Shown here piece after piece: positions 45,033 through 54,052 of a stretch of DNA of 64,000 nucleotides. Source of the DNA: Polymorphum gilvum SL003B-26A1 (lineage in GTDB: Bacteria; Pseudomonadota; Alphaproteobacteria; Rhizobiales; Stappiaceae); contig NC_015259.1 of NCBI RefSeq assembly GCF_000192745.1, positions 1,875,001 through 1,939,000 of the forward strand. Reading direction: 5' to 3'. Position 1 is the stretch's first letter. Every line of letters begins with the position of its first letter. The notes under the pieces were generated by a model, which saw only the letters and a program-made list of their open reading frames with translations, was not told where the DNA came from and did no database searches. Both the position numbers and the translations under genes were made by a program.

Positions 45033-46241
45033 ATGTCTCGCCTTCCGCTTTCCGCCGTCGCTTCGGTGGTTCTCGTTCTCTCCACCGCAGCCTTCGGGGC
45101 GCGCGCCTATGCGCTCGAGCAGGACGACCTGGACAGCCTGAGCCGGCATCTGGCGGCGAGCGGCGAGGCGGCTGCGCGGTTCGGCGAGGTCGGCGAGACG
45201 CTGACCAATCTCGGCAAGAATTCCTTCGCGGGCGCGGGCACGGGCAGCCAGAAGCGGGACCTGGCGCGGCGGGCCAATGCTGCGCTCGATCCCTGGCGCA
45301 GGGCCTCGGCGGCGACGAAGGCGAGCCTGCCCTACAAGGTGGCGCCGCATGCCTTCATGGTCTCGGACGTGATCACCTCGGTGATGGCGCCGGGGATCGA
45401 GGGCGACTATCGGGGGGCGACCAGCAACGCGGTGAACATCGCCGTGTCGGTCCAGGCGGTCGGCGGAGGGGTGGCGCTGTTCGGAGCGATCGGCAGCGGG
45501 GTGGGGGCGACGCTGGGGTCGTTCATCCCGGTGGTCGGCACGGCCTTCGGCGGCATGGTCGGCGGCGCCATCGGCAAGGTGGCTGGCGGCTACATCGCCG
45601 CCACGGGCTACGACCTCTACGTCAAGGAGGCGGTCGGGCAGGGCGTCGACGCCGGCCTGTCGTGCCTGTTCGACACCGACCCGCTGAGTCAGGCCCGGCA
45701 GGCGCGGCAGGAGTTCCTGCGCGCCAAGGCGGCTGCCGACCTGCTGCCGCGCTGGGAGGCGCTGCATGCGGTCGGCCGCGACTTCGGCGGCGGCGAGACC
45801 GAGCTTGTCGGACCGGGCGGGTTGCCGCGTGTCCTGCCGCCGGACGTGGAGCCGAATGTCGCGCAGACGACCGGCAACGTCCTGGCCGGCGTGCGCAAGT
45901 TCAGTCTAGGTCCGCAGGTCTGGGAGATCACGGATGGCGCCGCGACCTTCGAGACGGTCTATCCAGGTGTCGTTCACACGACCCATACCGCGCGCGGTAC
46001 GGTCGGGGTCAACCGGATCGAGGGCACGATGATCTGGGTCCATCGCGACAATGACAGGCGATGCGGCTATGTCGTCCGCGAAACCCATCCTTTCCTCTTT
46101 CTCTTCACTGCAGACACGGTATCCGGCACGATTTCGCCGGGCTCGCTCGAGATCCTGGAGACCCGCGGATCATGCGAGCAGTCTTGGGAGAATCGAATGC
46201 AGCAGACCACGTTCACAGCGCCCTGGGGCAAGGTGGAGTAG
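45033..46241 (+). CDS. Unrecognised secreted protein with glycine-zipper region
   Basis: 402 residues from the ATG at 45033. A signal peptide (LPLSAVASVVLVLSTAAFG, cleavage near ARAYA) is followed by a short conserved block (LEQDDLDSLSRHLAASGEAA) that is repeated in the next frame. Around residues 145-192 comes a hydrophobic GxxxG-rich stretch (GAIGSGVGATLGSFIPVVG, then GGMVGGAIGKVAGG), the kind of sequence that packs as helical hairpins in membranes. The C-terminal 150 residues are soluble and beta-rich with two cysteines. I do not recognise a family. It could be a periplasmic or secreted membrane-active protein; this is inference. Confidence 0.7.
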   Translation: MSRLPLSAVASVVLVLSTAAFGARAYALEQDDLDSLSRHLAASGEAAARFGEVGETLTNLGKNSFAGAGTGSQKRDLARRANAALDPWRRASAATKASLPYKVAPHAFMVSDVITSVMAPGIEGDYRGATSNAVNIAVSVQAVGGGVALFGAIGSGVGATLGSFIPVVGTAFGGMVGGAIGKVAGGYIAATGYDLYVKEAVGQGVDAGLSCLFDTDPLSQARQARQEFLRAKAAADLLPRWEALHAVGRDFGGGETELVGPGGLPRVLPPDVEPNVAQTTGNVLAGVRKFSLGPQVWEITDGAATFETVYPGVVHTTHTARGTVGVNRIEGTMIWVHRDNDRRCGYVVRETHPFLFLFTADTVSGTISPGSLEILETRGSCEQSWENRMQQTTFTAPWGKVE

Positions 46242-46245
46242 GCCC

Positions 46246-46401
46246 ATGCCCCGGTCCTCAACGATCCGGTCCGGCCTTTTCGTCGTGTTGTTGTGTTGGG
46301 CGCATGGCGCCCATGCGCGCGAGCAGGAGGACCTGGACGGCCTGAGCCGGCATCTGGCGGCGACCGGTGAAGCGGTGGAGAAAGAAGGATGCGAGCCTTG
46401 A
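46246..46401 (+). pseudogene. Truncated paralogue of the preceding secreted protein
   Basis: A 51-codon frame beginning four bases after the previous stop. It has its own signal peptide (GLFVVLLCWAHGAHA) and then REQEDLDGLSRHLAATGEA, nearly the same as the block at the mature N-terminus of the preceding protein. Over 55 bases (45117-45171 versus 46321-46375) only five differ. Everything downstream in the long copy is missing; the frame runs into the start of the next gene and ends. It is either a relic of a tandem duplication or a minimal short paralogue. Confidence 0.6.
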
Positions 46402-47417
46402 AGATCGTCACATCGTTCGCGATGGCTGCACTCTTCTGGCTGGCCGGCGCAATCGCTCCTGGTTCCTCGCCGGCGATGGCCGACGCAGACCGACCGACGC
46501 TCGCCGAGGTCACGGCATTTCAGCACGTGCTGAGGTTTCGCGACGCCATGATCTCCGATCCCAAGGCGGCGATCCGGAGCCTGACCACGCGCAGCGGACG
46601 CAGGCAACTCGACGCCATCGCCGAGGAGATGGACGAGGCCGGCAGCGGCAGCGCCGGCTGGCGCACCCTGCTCGGGACCTCGGTGTTCACCGTCGAGGGG
46701 CTCGCTTCCGAGCGCAGGCTCGTGGTCTTCTACAATCCTTTCGTCGACACGGCGCTGTTCACCGTCTGGGACGGGAAGCGGATCGCCGAGGCCGAATGGG
46801 TGCCCGGCGACCTGGTGCGCGCGGCCGACGCCGAGATCGATCCGCAGCCGCTGTGGCTGCGCGGGGCACAGTACCGGCCGGAGGCATTGGCGCAAGCCGT
46901 CGTCGCCACCGTGTCCGCCCTCGAACGCCGCTTTGCCGGGGACGCGATCGCCGGCTGGCGCCGCGGGCTCGGCATCGAGGACGGCAGGGCGTATCGCCGC
47001 TACGTCGCGCCGATCGTTGCCGTCAGGCTCTACGAGGCGCAGATGCGGCTGAAAGCGCTCGCCGTGCCGACGACGGGAGAGGATCCGCGTCTGGCGCAGC
47101 TGCGGGCGGCCGTCGCGGGGCTGTTGCGCAGCGTGCGGACGCAGGGCTTTGCCGGACCACTCGCCGAGGCCGGGGACACGAGCGGGCCGATGCGCGATGC
47201 GCTGTCACGGATCAATCCGCGCCTGATGGACGCGCTGGCGCCGGTCGCCTTCGTCGCGGGGGAGGGCCATGCGACAGTTTTCCTGACATCGGCGGCGACG
47301 GCCGATTTCGCGATCTCGGTGCGCTATGCGCAGACCGCTTCCGGCTACGCCTTGAGGCAGCTCGAATACCTGCCATTCGCCGCGATCCACCAGGCAGCGG
47401 CAAACGAGGTCCGGTGA
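46389..47417 (+). CDS. Unrecognised secreted protein
   Basis: 342 residues. A signal peptide (LKIVTSFAMAALFWLAGAIA, cleavage near AMA) is followed by about 310 residues of mixed helix and strand: HVLRFRDAMISDPKAAIRSLTTRSGRRQLDA, ERRLVVFYNPFVDTALFTVWDGKRIAEAEWVPGDLV, and DALAPVAFVAGEGHATVFLTS. No cysteine is seen in the mature part. No family is recognised. The start codon and its ribosome site (GGAG) lie within the truncated paralogue's frame, so the three frames form one transcript with the 45033 gene. The stop lies inside a 12-bp repeat array. Confidence 0.7.
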   Translation: MRALKIVTSFAMAALFWLAGAIAPGSSPAMADADRPTLAEVTAFQHVLRFRDAMISDPKAAIRSLTTRSGRRQLDAIAEEMDEAGSGSAGWRTLLGTSVFTVEGLASERRLVVFYNPFVDTALFTVWDGKRIAEAEWVPGDLVRAADAEIDPQPLWLRGAQYRPEALAQAVVATVSALERRFAGDAIAGWRRGLGIEDGRAYRRYVAPIVAVRLYEAQMRLKALAVPTTGEDPRLAQLRAAVAGLLRSVRTQGFAGPLAEAGDTSGPMRDALSRINPRLMDALAPVAFVAGEGHATVFLTSAATADFAISVRYAQTASGYALRQLEYLPFAAIHQAAANEVR

Positions 47418-47450
47418 CGGGCCAGGGTGATAGGTCAGGTGGATGGGGCG
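47414..47450. repeat. Degenerate 12-bp tandem repeat, three units
   Basis: GTGACGGGCCAG, one extra base, GTGATAGGTCAG, GTGGATGGGGCG. The first unit contains the stop codon of the preceding gene. It is of the same unit family as 2520-2562 and 6091-6123. Confidence 0.55.
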
Positions 47451-47498
47451 CGGCGGACTGCGAAAGACGAGTCGCGCCAGGCGCTTGGCCGCGAACCT

Positions 47499-48764
47499 TC
47501 AGGTGCGGCGGAAGGGCGAGAGCTCCTCGACGATAGTCGCCTGCTCGCGGTCGATAGCCGCGCGTTCGTCCGCCAGGTAGTCGGCGACGGCGGTGCGCAG
47601 ACCCGGATGGGCGATCCAGTGCGCCGAGCGGGTGAGCGTTGGCAGATAGCCGCGGGCGAGCTTGTGGGCGCCCTGGGCGCCGGCCTCGACGCGGGCAAGG
47701 CCGCGGTCGATGGCGAAGTCGATGGCCTGGTAGTAGCAGACTTCGAAATGCAGGAAGGGATGCTGCTCCAGGCAGCCCCAGTTGCGCCCGAACAGCGTGT
47801 CGGAGCCGATCAGGTTGAGTGCCCCGGCGATGTAGCGCCCGTTGCGCCTGGCCATCACCAGCAGCACCCGGTCGGCCAGCCGCTCGCCGAGCAGCGAGAA
47901 GAAGGTACGGTTGAGATAGGGCCGGCCCCACTTGCGCGACCCCGTGTCCATGTAGAAGGCGTGGAAGGCGTCCCAATGCGCCTCGGTGAGGTCGCTGCCG
48001 GTCACCCAATCGATGGCGATGTCGGCGGCGAGGGCCTCCTTGCGCTCCTTGCGGATGGCCTTGCGCTTGCGCGAGGCGAGGTCGGCGAGGAAGGCGTCGA
48101 AATCGGCATAGCCGCGGTTCTCCCAGTGGAACTGCTGGTCGGTGCGCAGCAGGTAGCCGAGGTCGCCGAGCGCGGTCCATTCCGGCTCGGTCAGGAAGGT
48201 GGCATGGACCGAGGAGGCGCGGGTCTGGCGGCACAGTTCGACCAGGCCCGAAGCGAGGGCGGCCATGCCGCTCTGGCGGTCGATGTGCGGGGCGACGAGG
48301 AAGCGGCGGCCGGTGGCCGGGGTGAAGGGCACCGACACCTGGAGCTTGGGGTAATACTCGCCGCCGGCGCGGTGAAAGGCGTCGGCCCAGCCGTGGTCGA
48401 ACACGTATTCGCCCTGCGAATGGCTCTTCAGATAGGCCGGCACGGCGCCAAGCGCGCGGCCGGCGGCGTCTTCAAGGACGAGATGGCGGGCAAGCCAGCC
48501 GGTGCGTGCCACAGCGCAGCCGGATTCCTCCAAGGCGCTCAGAAAAGCGTGCGTGATGAAGGGGTTGAACGGCATTTGCGGAGAAAGTGATTCATCGTCT
48601 TGAAAAGCCGATTCAAGCGTCTCCTGGCGCTGCAGCCGGCCGCCGGCGTCAAGCGTCCAGCCGGGATTGGCAAGGCCGTCCCAGACGGCGGGCTCGATCT
48701 CCGCCAGCGAGGACAGGATGCGCAGGCGGGCGGTGGTTTCCCCGGGCGGGTGATCGGCGGTCAT
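47499..48764 (-). CDS. FemAB-like / GNAT-fold protein (DUF482)
   Basis: 421 residues from the ATG at 48764. The family blocks are NPFITHAFLSALEESGCA, AVPAYLKSHSQGEYVFDHGWADAFHRAGGEYYPKLQVSVPFTPATG, FLADLASRKRKAIRKERKEAL, and GCLEQHPFLHFEVCYYQAIDFAIDRGLARVEAGAQGAHKLARGY. DUF482 proteins are related to FemAB aminoacyl transferases and are annotated as possible peptidoglycan-related enzymes, but the reaction is unproven. It is cytoplasmic. It heads the same strand as the GDPD gene about 100 bases upstream. Confidence 0.88.
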   Translation of the reverse strand: MTADHPPGETTARLRILSSLAEIEPAVWDGLANPGWTLDAGGRLQRQETLESAFQDDESLSPQMPFNPFITHAFLSALEESGCAVARTGWLARHLVLEDAAGRALGAVPAYLKSHSQGEYVFDHGWADAFHRAGGEYYPKLQVSVPFTPATGRRFLVAPHIDRQSGMAALASGLVELCRQTRASSVHATFLTEPEWTALGDLGYLLRTDQQFHWENRGYADFDAFLADLASRKRKAIRKERKEALAADIAIDWVTGSDLTEAHWDAFHAFYMDTGSRKWGRPYLNRTFFSLLGERLADRVLLVMARRNGRYIAGALNLIGSDTLFGRNWGCLEQHPFLHFEVCYYQAIDFAIDRGLARVEAGAQGAHKLARGYLPTLTRSAHWIAHPGLRTAVADYLADERAAIDREQATIVEELSPFRRT

Positions 48765-48864
48765 GGGGCGCGGGACGGGCTGCTGTCGGAGGAGAGCATG
48801 CACGAGAGTTTAGGGCACCTTCGGGGACGCGCAAGGGGCCGTGCCGGCGCGCCGGCGGACGCGA

Positions 48865-49626
48865 TCACGACGCGTCCGGGTCGAAGCCCTCGAAGACGAT
48901 CTGGTCGGCGTGGCGCAGGGCTTGCGCGCGGTCGGCGGGGCTGCGCACGGTCCAGGCCATGACCGGCCGGCCGAACAGCGCGCGCAGCACGGCGGGGCCG
49001 GGGGCGGGCAGGTCGCGGAAGCAGTAGGAGACGAAATGCGGTCGGGTGCGGACCGCGTGCAGGAGATGGCGCTGGATGAAGCGGTCCATGCGCGTCATCC
49101 GGCGGTACTCGTGCTCGTTGGGGGTGGCGTCGGCGACCTGGCCGCGCACAAGATCCGGCGCATGGGCGCGCAACTGGCCGACCATGTCCGGATCGAAGGA
49201 CTTGAAGGCGACCGGGCCCTTGTAGGCGCGGCCGAGGTCGGCGATGCGGCGGACGAAATCCTGCTGCCCGGCGCGGGTCATCAGGGTCTTGATCTCGACC
49301 ACCAGCGTGACGCGACCGTCGACCAGGTCGAACAGGTCCTCCAGCAGCCAGAGCCTGTCGGAGCCCGTGCGCATCGGGACGCGGACGAGTTCGGCGGCGC
49401 TGCGGGCGACGACCGGACCTTGCGCCTCGGCCAGCCGGTCGAGCGTGTGGTCGTGGAACACCAGCGCCCGGCCATCGGCGGTTTCCTGCAGGTCGACCTC
49501 GATGGAGAAGCCGCGCTCGACGGCGGCGGCGACGGCGGAGGGCGTGTTCTCGATGACGCCGGCTGCCGCGTCGTGATAGCCGCGGTGGGCGATCGGGCGG
49601 GCAACCAGCCAGGAAAGGTCGGTCAT
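48865..49626 (-). CDS. Glycerophosphodiester phosphodiesterase
   Basis: 253 residues. The GDPD barrel is shown by PIAHRGYHD (catalytic HRG), IENTPSAVAAAVERGFSIEVDLQETADG (metal-binding E and D), VFHDHTLDRL (catalytic H), TLVVEIK and the closing MAWTVRSPADRAQAL. It releases glycerol-3-phosphate from deacylated phospholipids and is probably cytoplasmic, as no signal peptide is seen. This fits recycling of phospholipid head groups, which matters when sulfolipids replace phospholipids, though no regulatory site was found here. Confidence 0.92.
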   Translation of the reverse strand: MTDLSWLVARPIAHRGYHDAAAGVIENTPSAVAAAVERGFSIEVDLQETADGRALVFHDHTLDRLAEAQGPVVARSAAELVRVPMRTGSDRLWLLEDLFDLVDGRVTLVVEIKTLMTRAGQQDFVRRIADLGRAYKGPVAFKSFDPDMVGQLRAHAPDLVRGQVADATPNEHEYRRMTRMDRFIQRHLLHAVRTRPHFVSYCFRDLPAPGPAVLRALFGRPVMAWTVRSPADRAQALRHADQIVFEGFDPDAS

Positions 49627-49662
49627 GGAACGGGTTTCCGGTCGGGCGGGAGCAGGTGGCGG

Positions 49663-50127
49663 TCAGGCGATCTCGAGGATCGCCTCGACCTCGACGGCGG
49701 CGCCGAAGGGCAGCGAGGCGACACCGACGGCGGAGCGGGCGTGGCGGCCCCGCTCGCCGAGCGCGTCGACGAGGAAATCCGAGGCGCCGTTGACGACCTT
49801 GGGCTGGTCGGCGAAGTCGCCAGTGCAGTTGACGAAGCCGACCAGCTTGACCACCCGGACGATGCGCTCGAGGTCGCCGAGGGCGGCCCGGGCCTGGGCG
49901 AGAACGTTGATGGCGCACAGGCGCGCGGCGGCGCGGCCGTCGTCGCTCGAGACGCCGGCGCCGAGCTTGCCGACGACCTCGATGCCCTTGGCGCCGATCG
50001 GCAGTTGTCCGGAGACGAACAGCAGGTTGCCCGTCGTCACGCAGGGAACGTAGTTCGCGGCGGGTGCGGCGGGGCTCGGCAGGACGACGCCGAGGGCTGC
50101 GAGGCGGGAGTCGATCGTGTCGGTCAT
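49663..50127 (-). CDS. RidA-family protein
   Basis: 154 residues from the ATG that follows GAGG. YVPCVTTGNLLFVSGQLPIG and the RAAARLCAINVLAQARAALGDLERIVRVVKLVGFVNC block are characteristic of the YjgF/YER057c/UK114 family. The longer type seen here lacks the fully conserved C-terminal arginine motif of archetypal RidA (here FGAAVEVEAILEIA, with valine-glutamate instead of the CRVE pattern), so enamine/imine deaminase activity is uncertain. It lies 36 bases upstream of the GDPD gene and is co-directional. Confidence 0.88.
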   Translation of the reverse strand: MTDTIDSRLAALGVVLPSPAAPAANYVPCVTTGNLLFVSGQLPIGAKGIEVVGKLGAGVSSDDGRAAARLCAINVLAQARAALGDLERIVRVVKLVGFVNCTGDFADQPKVVNGASDFLVDALGERGRHARSAVGVASLPFGAAVEVEAILEIA

Positions 50128-50140
50128 GGCGTCATCCTCG

Positions 50141-50215
50141 TTCGATGGCAGGACGGCAGGGCGGCAGGGCGGCACGGCAGCGGTGGCCCGGCAATGGCAG
50201 GTCGGCAAGTCATGT
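50141..50215. repeat. GGCAGG-type microrepeats upstream of ridA
   Basis: Several imperfect copies of GGCAGGRC and GGCARG in the 229-base divergent gap between ridA and eipB. The rest of the gap contains GTAATATGATA, a possible -10 region for eipB, and no gene. Confidence 0.45.
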
Positions 50216-50356
50216 CGCAAATCCGGCAGGCGGGCAAGGGCAAACCCCTCGGGTCCGGCCAGCCAAGATGGGGGCTGCCATCGCGCGGTCGTAATATGAT
50301 AGGACTGATGTCGAACCGATGACGGCAGCGCATCCGACCGACGGGAGCTTGTGTTG

Positions 50357-51208
50357 ATGGCAGGACTTGCAGGGCCCTTGCGGGCACTGGCCGTGGCGAC
50401 CCTTCTGTGCGGCGCCGGCAGCGCGCTGTGGAGCGTGCCGGTCCAGGCCGGCCCGCTGGCCTCGCACCGCGCGGTCTACGACATGAGGCTCGGAGAGGTC
50501 AGCGAGAAGGCCAACATCGCCGGCATTTCCGGCCGCATGGTCTACGAGTTTTCCGGCGACGCCTGCGAGGGCTACACCGTCTCGTTCCGGTTCGTGACCC
50601 GGTTCCAGGACACCGACGGCGGCACGCAGGTCACGGACCTGCGCACCACGTCGTTCGAGGAACCGGCGAACGGACTCTACCAGTTCCTGACCACCACCTA
50701 TGTCGATCAGGAGCTGTCGGAAGAGACCCGCGGCGCGGCCGCGGAGGAGGACGGCGGCATCGCGGTCGACCTGTCGGTGCCGTCGAAGCGGACGGTCGAC
50801 CTTGCCGGCGACATCTATTTTCCAACCGAGCACCTGATGGCGGTGATCGAGGCGGCCAAGAACGGGCAGAGCTTCCTGGAGGCGGATATCTTCGACGGCT
50901 CGGAGACGGGCGACAAGGTCTATGCGACCACCGCCGTTATCGGCTCCCGCCTGAGCACCCAGGATCTGGGCGGCGACGACGCGGAGGCCGTTGCGAGGAT
51001 CGGTGCCGGCATGCCCTGGCCGGTCACGGTCGCCTATTTCGATCCGGCGCAGGACCTCACCGGCGAAGCCATGCCCGTCTACCAGCTGAGCTTCCTGCTC
51101 TACGAGAACGGCATCAGCCGCCGGCTCGTGCTCGACTACGGCGACTTCAAGATCATCGGGGAGATGAAGGACCTGGTGGTCTTCGACGCGAACGACTGCC
51201 GCAGGTAG
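50357..51208 (+). CDS. eipB: Cell envelope integrity protein EipB (DUF1849)
   Basis: 283 residues with a signal peptide (LRALAVATLLCGAGSALWS, cleavage near VQA). EipB is a periplasmic beta-spiral protein that Brucella needs for envelope stability. Family features seen are LASHRAVYDMRL at the mature N-terminus, Cys70 (GDACEGYTV) and Cys281 (NDCRR) for the conserved disulfide, and the CEGYTVSFRFVTRF strand. The ATG at 50357 lies nine bases after GGGAG; a GTG two codons earlier is too close to it. It is convergent with dinB. Confidence 0.93.
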   Translation: MAGLAGPLRALAVATLLCGAGSALWSVPVQAGPLASHRAVYDMRLGEVSEKANIAGISGRMVYEFSGDACEGYTVSFRFVTRFQDTDGGTQVTDLRTTSFEEPANGLYQFLTTTYVDQELSEETRGAAAEEDGGIAVDLSVPSKRTVDLAGDIYFPTEHLMAVIEAAKNGQSFLEADIFDGSETGDKVYATTAVIGSRLSTQDLGGDDAEAVARIGAGMPWPVTVAYFDPAQDLTGEAMPVYQLSFLLYENGISRRLVLDYGDFKIIGEMKDLVVFDANDCRR

Positions 51209-51222
51209 GCCTGCCGCGATCG

Positions 51223-52548
51223 TCACGCCTCGTCGGGCCGGCCAGGCGTGCGGCGCGCCCGCGAGGCATGGACCAGACCGAGTTCCACCGCCTCGGTGCC
51301 GAACCGGTCGCGCACCTTGTCCATCGCCTGCTCGGCCCTGGCGCGGCGACCAGCTCCGGCATCGAGAAGGTCACCGGGATCGGCGCTGCCGGCATCGGCA
51401 AGCTCGCCGACACCGATTCCGATCAGGCGGAAGCGGCGGCCGTCCGCCTCGGGGCCAAGCAGGTCATCGCCGGCGCGGAAGATGCGGTCGGCAAGCTGCG
51501 TCGGATCGGCGAGTTGGCGCGAGCGAGTGAGGATCCGGAAATCGGCCGTCTTCAGCTTGAGCGTCACGGTGCGGCCGCCGAGCCCGGCCCGCTTCAGCCG
51601 CTGCGACACCTTTTCCGACAGTTCGCGCAGGATCGGCCGCAAGCGGTCGAGGCCGGCGATGTCGGTGTCGAACGTCGTCTCGGCGCTGATGCTCTTGGCG
51701 CCCCGATCGGGCGAGACGGGACGGTCGTCCGCGCCGGTCGCTAGCCGGGCGAGCCGCTGGCCCAGGGCGCCGTAGCGGCGCAGGAGGTCGGTCGGGTCCA
51801 TTGCCTGCAGCTGTCCGATGGTGCGGATGCCGTCGGCGGCGAGCTTCGCCTGGAACACCTTGCCGATACCCCAGATGATGCCGACCGGCCGTTCGGCGAG
51901 AAAGGCCCTGGCCTCGGCGGCTCCGATGACGGAAAAGCCGCGCGGCTTGTCGAGGTCCGAGGCGATCTTGGCGAGGAACTTGTTGGGTGCAAGGCCGATG
52001 GAGGCGGAGATGCCGAGGTCTGCCTCCAGTGCGCGCGCGAAAGCCGCAAGCGTCTCGGCAGGGGAGGCGCGGTGCAGCCTTTGGGTGCCAGTCAGGTCGA
52101 GGAACGCCTCGTCGATCGACACCGGCTCGACCAATGGCGTGAGGGCGAGCATGCGTTCGCGCACCTGGCGTCCGACCTCGGAATACTTGGCCAGGTTGGG
52201 TTTGATGACGACCGCGTCCGGACAGGCTTCGAGCGCCTTGAACATGGGCATGGCGGAGCGCACGCCGTGGATGCGCGCGATGTAGCAGCAGGTGGAGACG
52301 ACGCCACGCCGGCCGCCGCCGACGATGACTGGAAGATCCCGGAGCTGCGGGTTGTCGCGTTTCTCGATGGCGGCGAAGAAGGCGTCGCAGTCGATATGGG
52401 CGATGGCCAGCCGGTCGAGTTCGGGATGGGCGACGAGGCGTGGGCTGCCGCAGCGCGCGCAGCGGTCGCGGCGGGCAGGCGCGCGGGCACCGCAGTCGCG
52501 GCAAAGCGGCAAGGGATGGGCGGGCGTGCCGCCCGGGTTTTCGGTCAT
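51223..52548 (-). CDS. dinB: DNA polymerase IV with N-terminal zinc ribbon
   Basis: 441 residues. The Y-family polymerase core begins at about residue 47: [20 protein letters not shown] (metal-binding D), [12 protein letters not shown], and the catalytic [11 protein letters not shown], then helix-hairpin-helix and little-finger domains. Before it sits a 35-residue extension with CRDCG and CARCG, a four-cysteine zinc ribbon that E. coli DinB lacks. The C-terminus has no clear QLxLGL-type clamp motif except ELGLVH. It copies damaged DNA with low fidelity, usually under SOS control; no LexA box was identified. Confidence 0.93.
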   Translation of the reverse strand: MTENPGGTPAHPLPLCRDCGARAPARRDRCARCGSPRLVAHPELDRLAIAHIDCDAFFAAIEKRDNPQLRDLPVIVGGGRRGVVSTCCYIARIHGVRSAMPMFKALEACPDAVVIKPNLAKYSEVGRQVRERMLALTPLVEPVSIDEAFLDLTGTQRLHRASPAETLAAFARALEADLGISASIGLAPNKFLAKIASDLDKPRGFSVIGAAEARAFLAERPVGIIWGIGKVFQAKLAADGIRTIGQLQAMDPTDLLRRYGALGQRLARLATGADDRPVSPDRGAKSISAETTFDTDIAGLDRLRPILRELSEKVSQRLKRAGLGGRTVTLKLKTADFRILTRSRQLADPTQLADRIFRAGDDLLGPEADGRRFRLIGIGVGELADAGSADPGDLLDAGAGRRARAEQAMDKVRDRFGTEAVELGLVHASRARRTPGRPDEA

Positions 52549-52573
52549 GGACGACCCGTGGTCCGCTGCAGGA

Positions 52574-53245
52574 TCAGCCGGGCAACAGGATAGCCTCGAT
52601 GAAGGCGGCTGTCTGGTCCCAATCGCCGGTCACCAGAGCGACCTCCGCCAGCGGCTCGGCCATGGCACGGAAGCGGGCGTCCGCGATGAACTGGACCAGG
52701 GTCGCAGCCGGCAGGGCGGCGGCGACCGAACGCAGGTTGAGCGGGCTGTCGTCGATGAACACCAGGGGGCCCCTGGCGCCGGCGGCGAGCGCTGAGACGG
52801 CGCCGCCCTTGGGGCCGGAATTGGTGACCACCGGATAGGGCATGCCGTGGTCGGCAAGCAGGCGCTCGCGCGCCGGCTTGTTGTGGGCGCCGGGCAGATT
52901 GGTCAGGAACACGACCTGCCAGTCGCGCGACAGGCGGGCCAGCGCGGCGCTGGCGCCCTGGACGACGGTCTGGCGGCCGCTTTCGGCGTCGAAGAAACCG
53001 TGGATGAGGCGGCGCACCTCGTCCCGGCCGAGCGGTGCGGTCTCGCCGATGGCGGCGATGTTGCCGGTCAGGTGATAGGAATGGCTCAGGAAGGCGAAGC
53101 CGCGCTCTGCGAGGTAGGTTTCGAAATGCGACGCCATGTGGAAGACCACTTCGTCGACGTCGCAGACAAGCAGCGGCCGGTCGGTGCGGGGCAGGGCCGC
53201 GATCTGCTCGACCACATGGCGGTCCGGTGCGTGCAGGTCAGACAT
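52574..53245 (-). CDS. HAD-family hydrolase
   Basis: 223 residues. Motif I is unusual, [13 protein letters not shown] (DxDE instead of DxDGT), motif II is VVFLTNLPG, and motif [14 protein letters not shown] small cap follows motif I. The replacement of DGT by DEV is seen in a subgroup annotated only as HAD hydrolases, so phosphatase activity is likely but not assured. It overlaps the upstream DUF3572 gene by eight bases, implying translational coupling. Confidence 0.82.
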   Translation of the reverse strand: MSDLHAPDRHVVEQIAALPRTDRPLLVCDVDEVVFHMASHFETYLAERGFAFLSHSYHLTGNIAAIGETAPLGRDEVRRLIHGFFDAESGRQTVVQGASAALARLSRDWQVVFLTNLPGAHNKPARERLLADHGMPYPVVTNSGPKGGAVSALAAGARGPLVFIDDSPLNLRSVAAALPAATLVQFIADARFRAMAEPLAEVALVTGDWDQTAAFIEAILLPG

Positions 53246-53537
53246 GGTCGGCCGGGTCGCCGGCGAGCACGAAGCGGGCGGCGGCGATCATGGTCGGCCG
53301 CACGCCGGCATTCTCGCAATAGGCCAACAGAAGGGCCTCGTCAGTCATCAGGAACTCAAGGACGCCGGCAAGGAAGCCGGGCTCGCTGGCAGCGGTGCGA
53401 ATCGATTCAGGGCCGATGCCGGAGACGGCGAGGAAGCGGCCGACCTGATCCGGGTCGCGGGTCAGGTGCAGGAGCGCTTCTGTCGCGATTTCCTCGGCCT
53501 TTTCAACAGTCATGGACTTGCCGTTGCCGCCCAGCAT
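53238..53537 (-). CDS. DUF3572 protein
   Basis: 99 residues. EKAEEIATEALLHLTRDPDQVGRFLAVSGIGPESIRTAA and FLMTDEALLLAYCENAGVRP are typical of this small alphaproteobacterial helical family, which is usually encoded divergently next to divK as here. The function is unknown. The start at 53537 follows GGAAAGG; an ATG eight codons later is possible. Confidence 0.88.
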   Translation of the reverse strand: MLGGNGKSMTVEKAEEIATEALLHLTRDPDQVGRFLAVSGIGPESIRTAASEPGFLAGVLEFLMTDEALLLAYCENAGVRPTMIAAARFVLAGDPADHV

Positions 53538-53680
53538 TGCATTTTTGCCTTTCCGAAACGATTCCACGCTACGATCACCATAACTAATGCGGAGTGGGGA
53601 CGGGCGCCAGCGTCGCGCGACGGAGGCGCATGTCCGGCCGCCAGCAATCAAACAGGCCCCATGCGGCCGAGGCAGTTCTC

Positions 53681-54052
53681 ATGGCGAAGACCGTGCTGAT
53701 CGTGGAAGACAACGAGCTCAACATGAAGCTCTTTCACGACCTCTTGGAAGCCCACGGCTACAATACGCTCCAGACGCGGACCGGCATCGAAGCCCTTGAA
53801 CTCGCCCGCGCGCACCGTCCCGACCTGATCCTGATGGACATCCAGCTGCCCGAGGTGTCGGGCCTGGAGGTGACCAAGTGGATCAAGGAAGACGACGACC
53901 TGTGCACCATTCCGGTCATCGCGGTGACCGCCTTCGCCATGAAGGGCGACGAGGAACGCATACGCCAGGGCGGCTGCGAGGCTTATATTTCCAAGCCGAT
54001 CTCGGTGGCGAAGTTCCTGGAGACGGTGCGCTCCTACCTCGGCGAAGGCTGA
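53681..54052 (+). CDS. divK: Cell-cycle response regulator DivK
   Basis: 123 residues, a single receiver domain without output. [23 protein letters not shown] is the DivK opening. The phospho-acceptor is Asp53 ([13 protein letters not shown]), with acidic Glu9/Asp10 and Lys105 (YISKPISV) in place. DivK is phosphorylated by polar histidine kinases and controls CtrA activity through PleC/DivJ and DivL. Its divergent neighbour is DUF3572, as in relatives. The pleD gene that normally follows is absent. Confidence 0.95.
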   Translation: MAKTVLIVEDNELNMKLFHDLLEAHGYNTLQTRTGIEALELARAHRPDLILMDIQLPEVSGLEVTKWIKEDDDLCTIPVIAVTAFAMKGDEERIRQGGCEAYISKPISVAKFLETVRSYLGEG

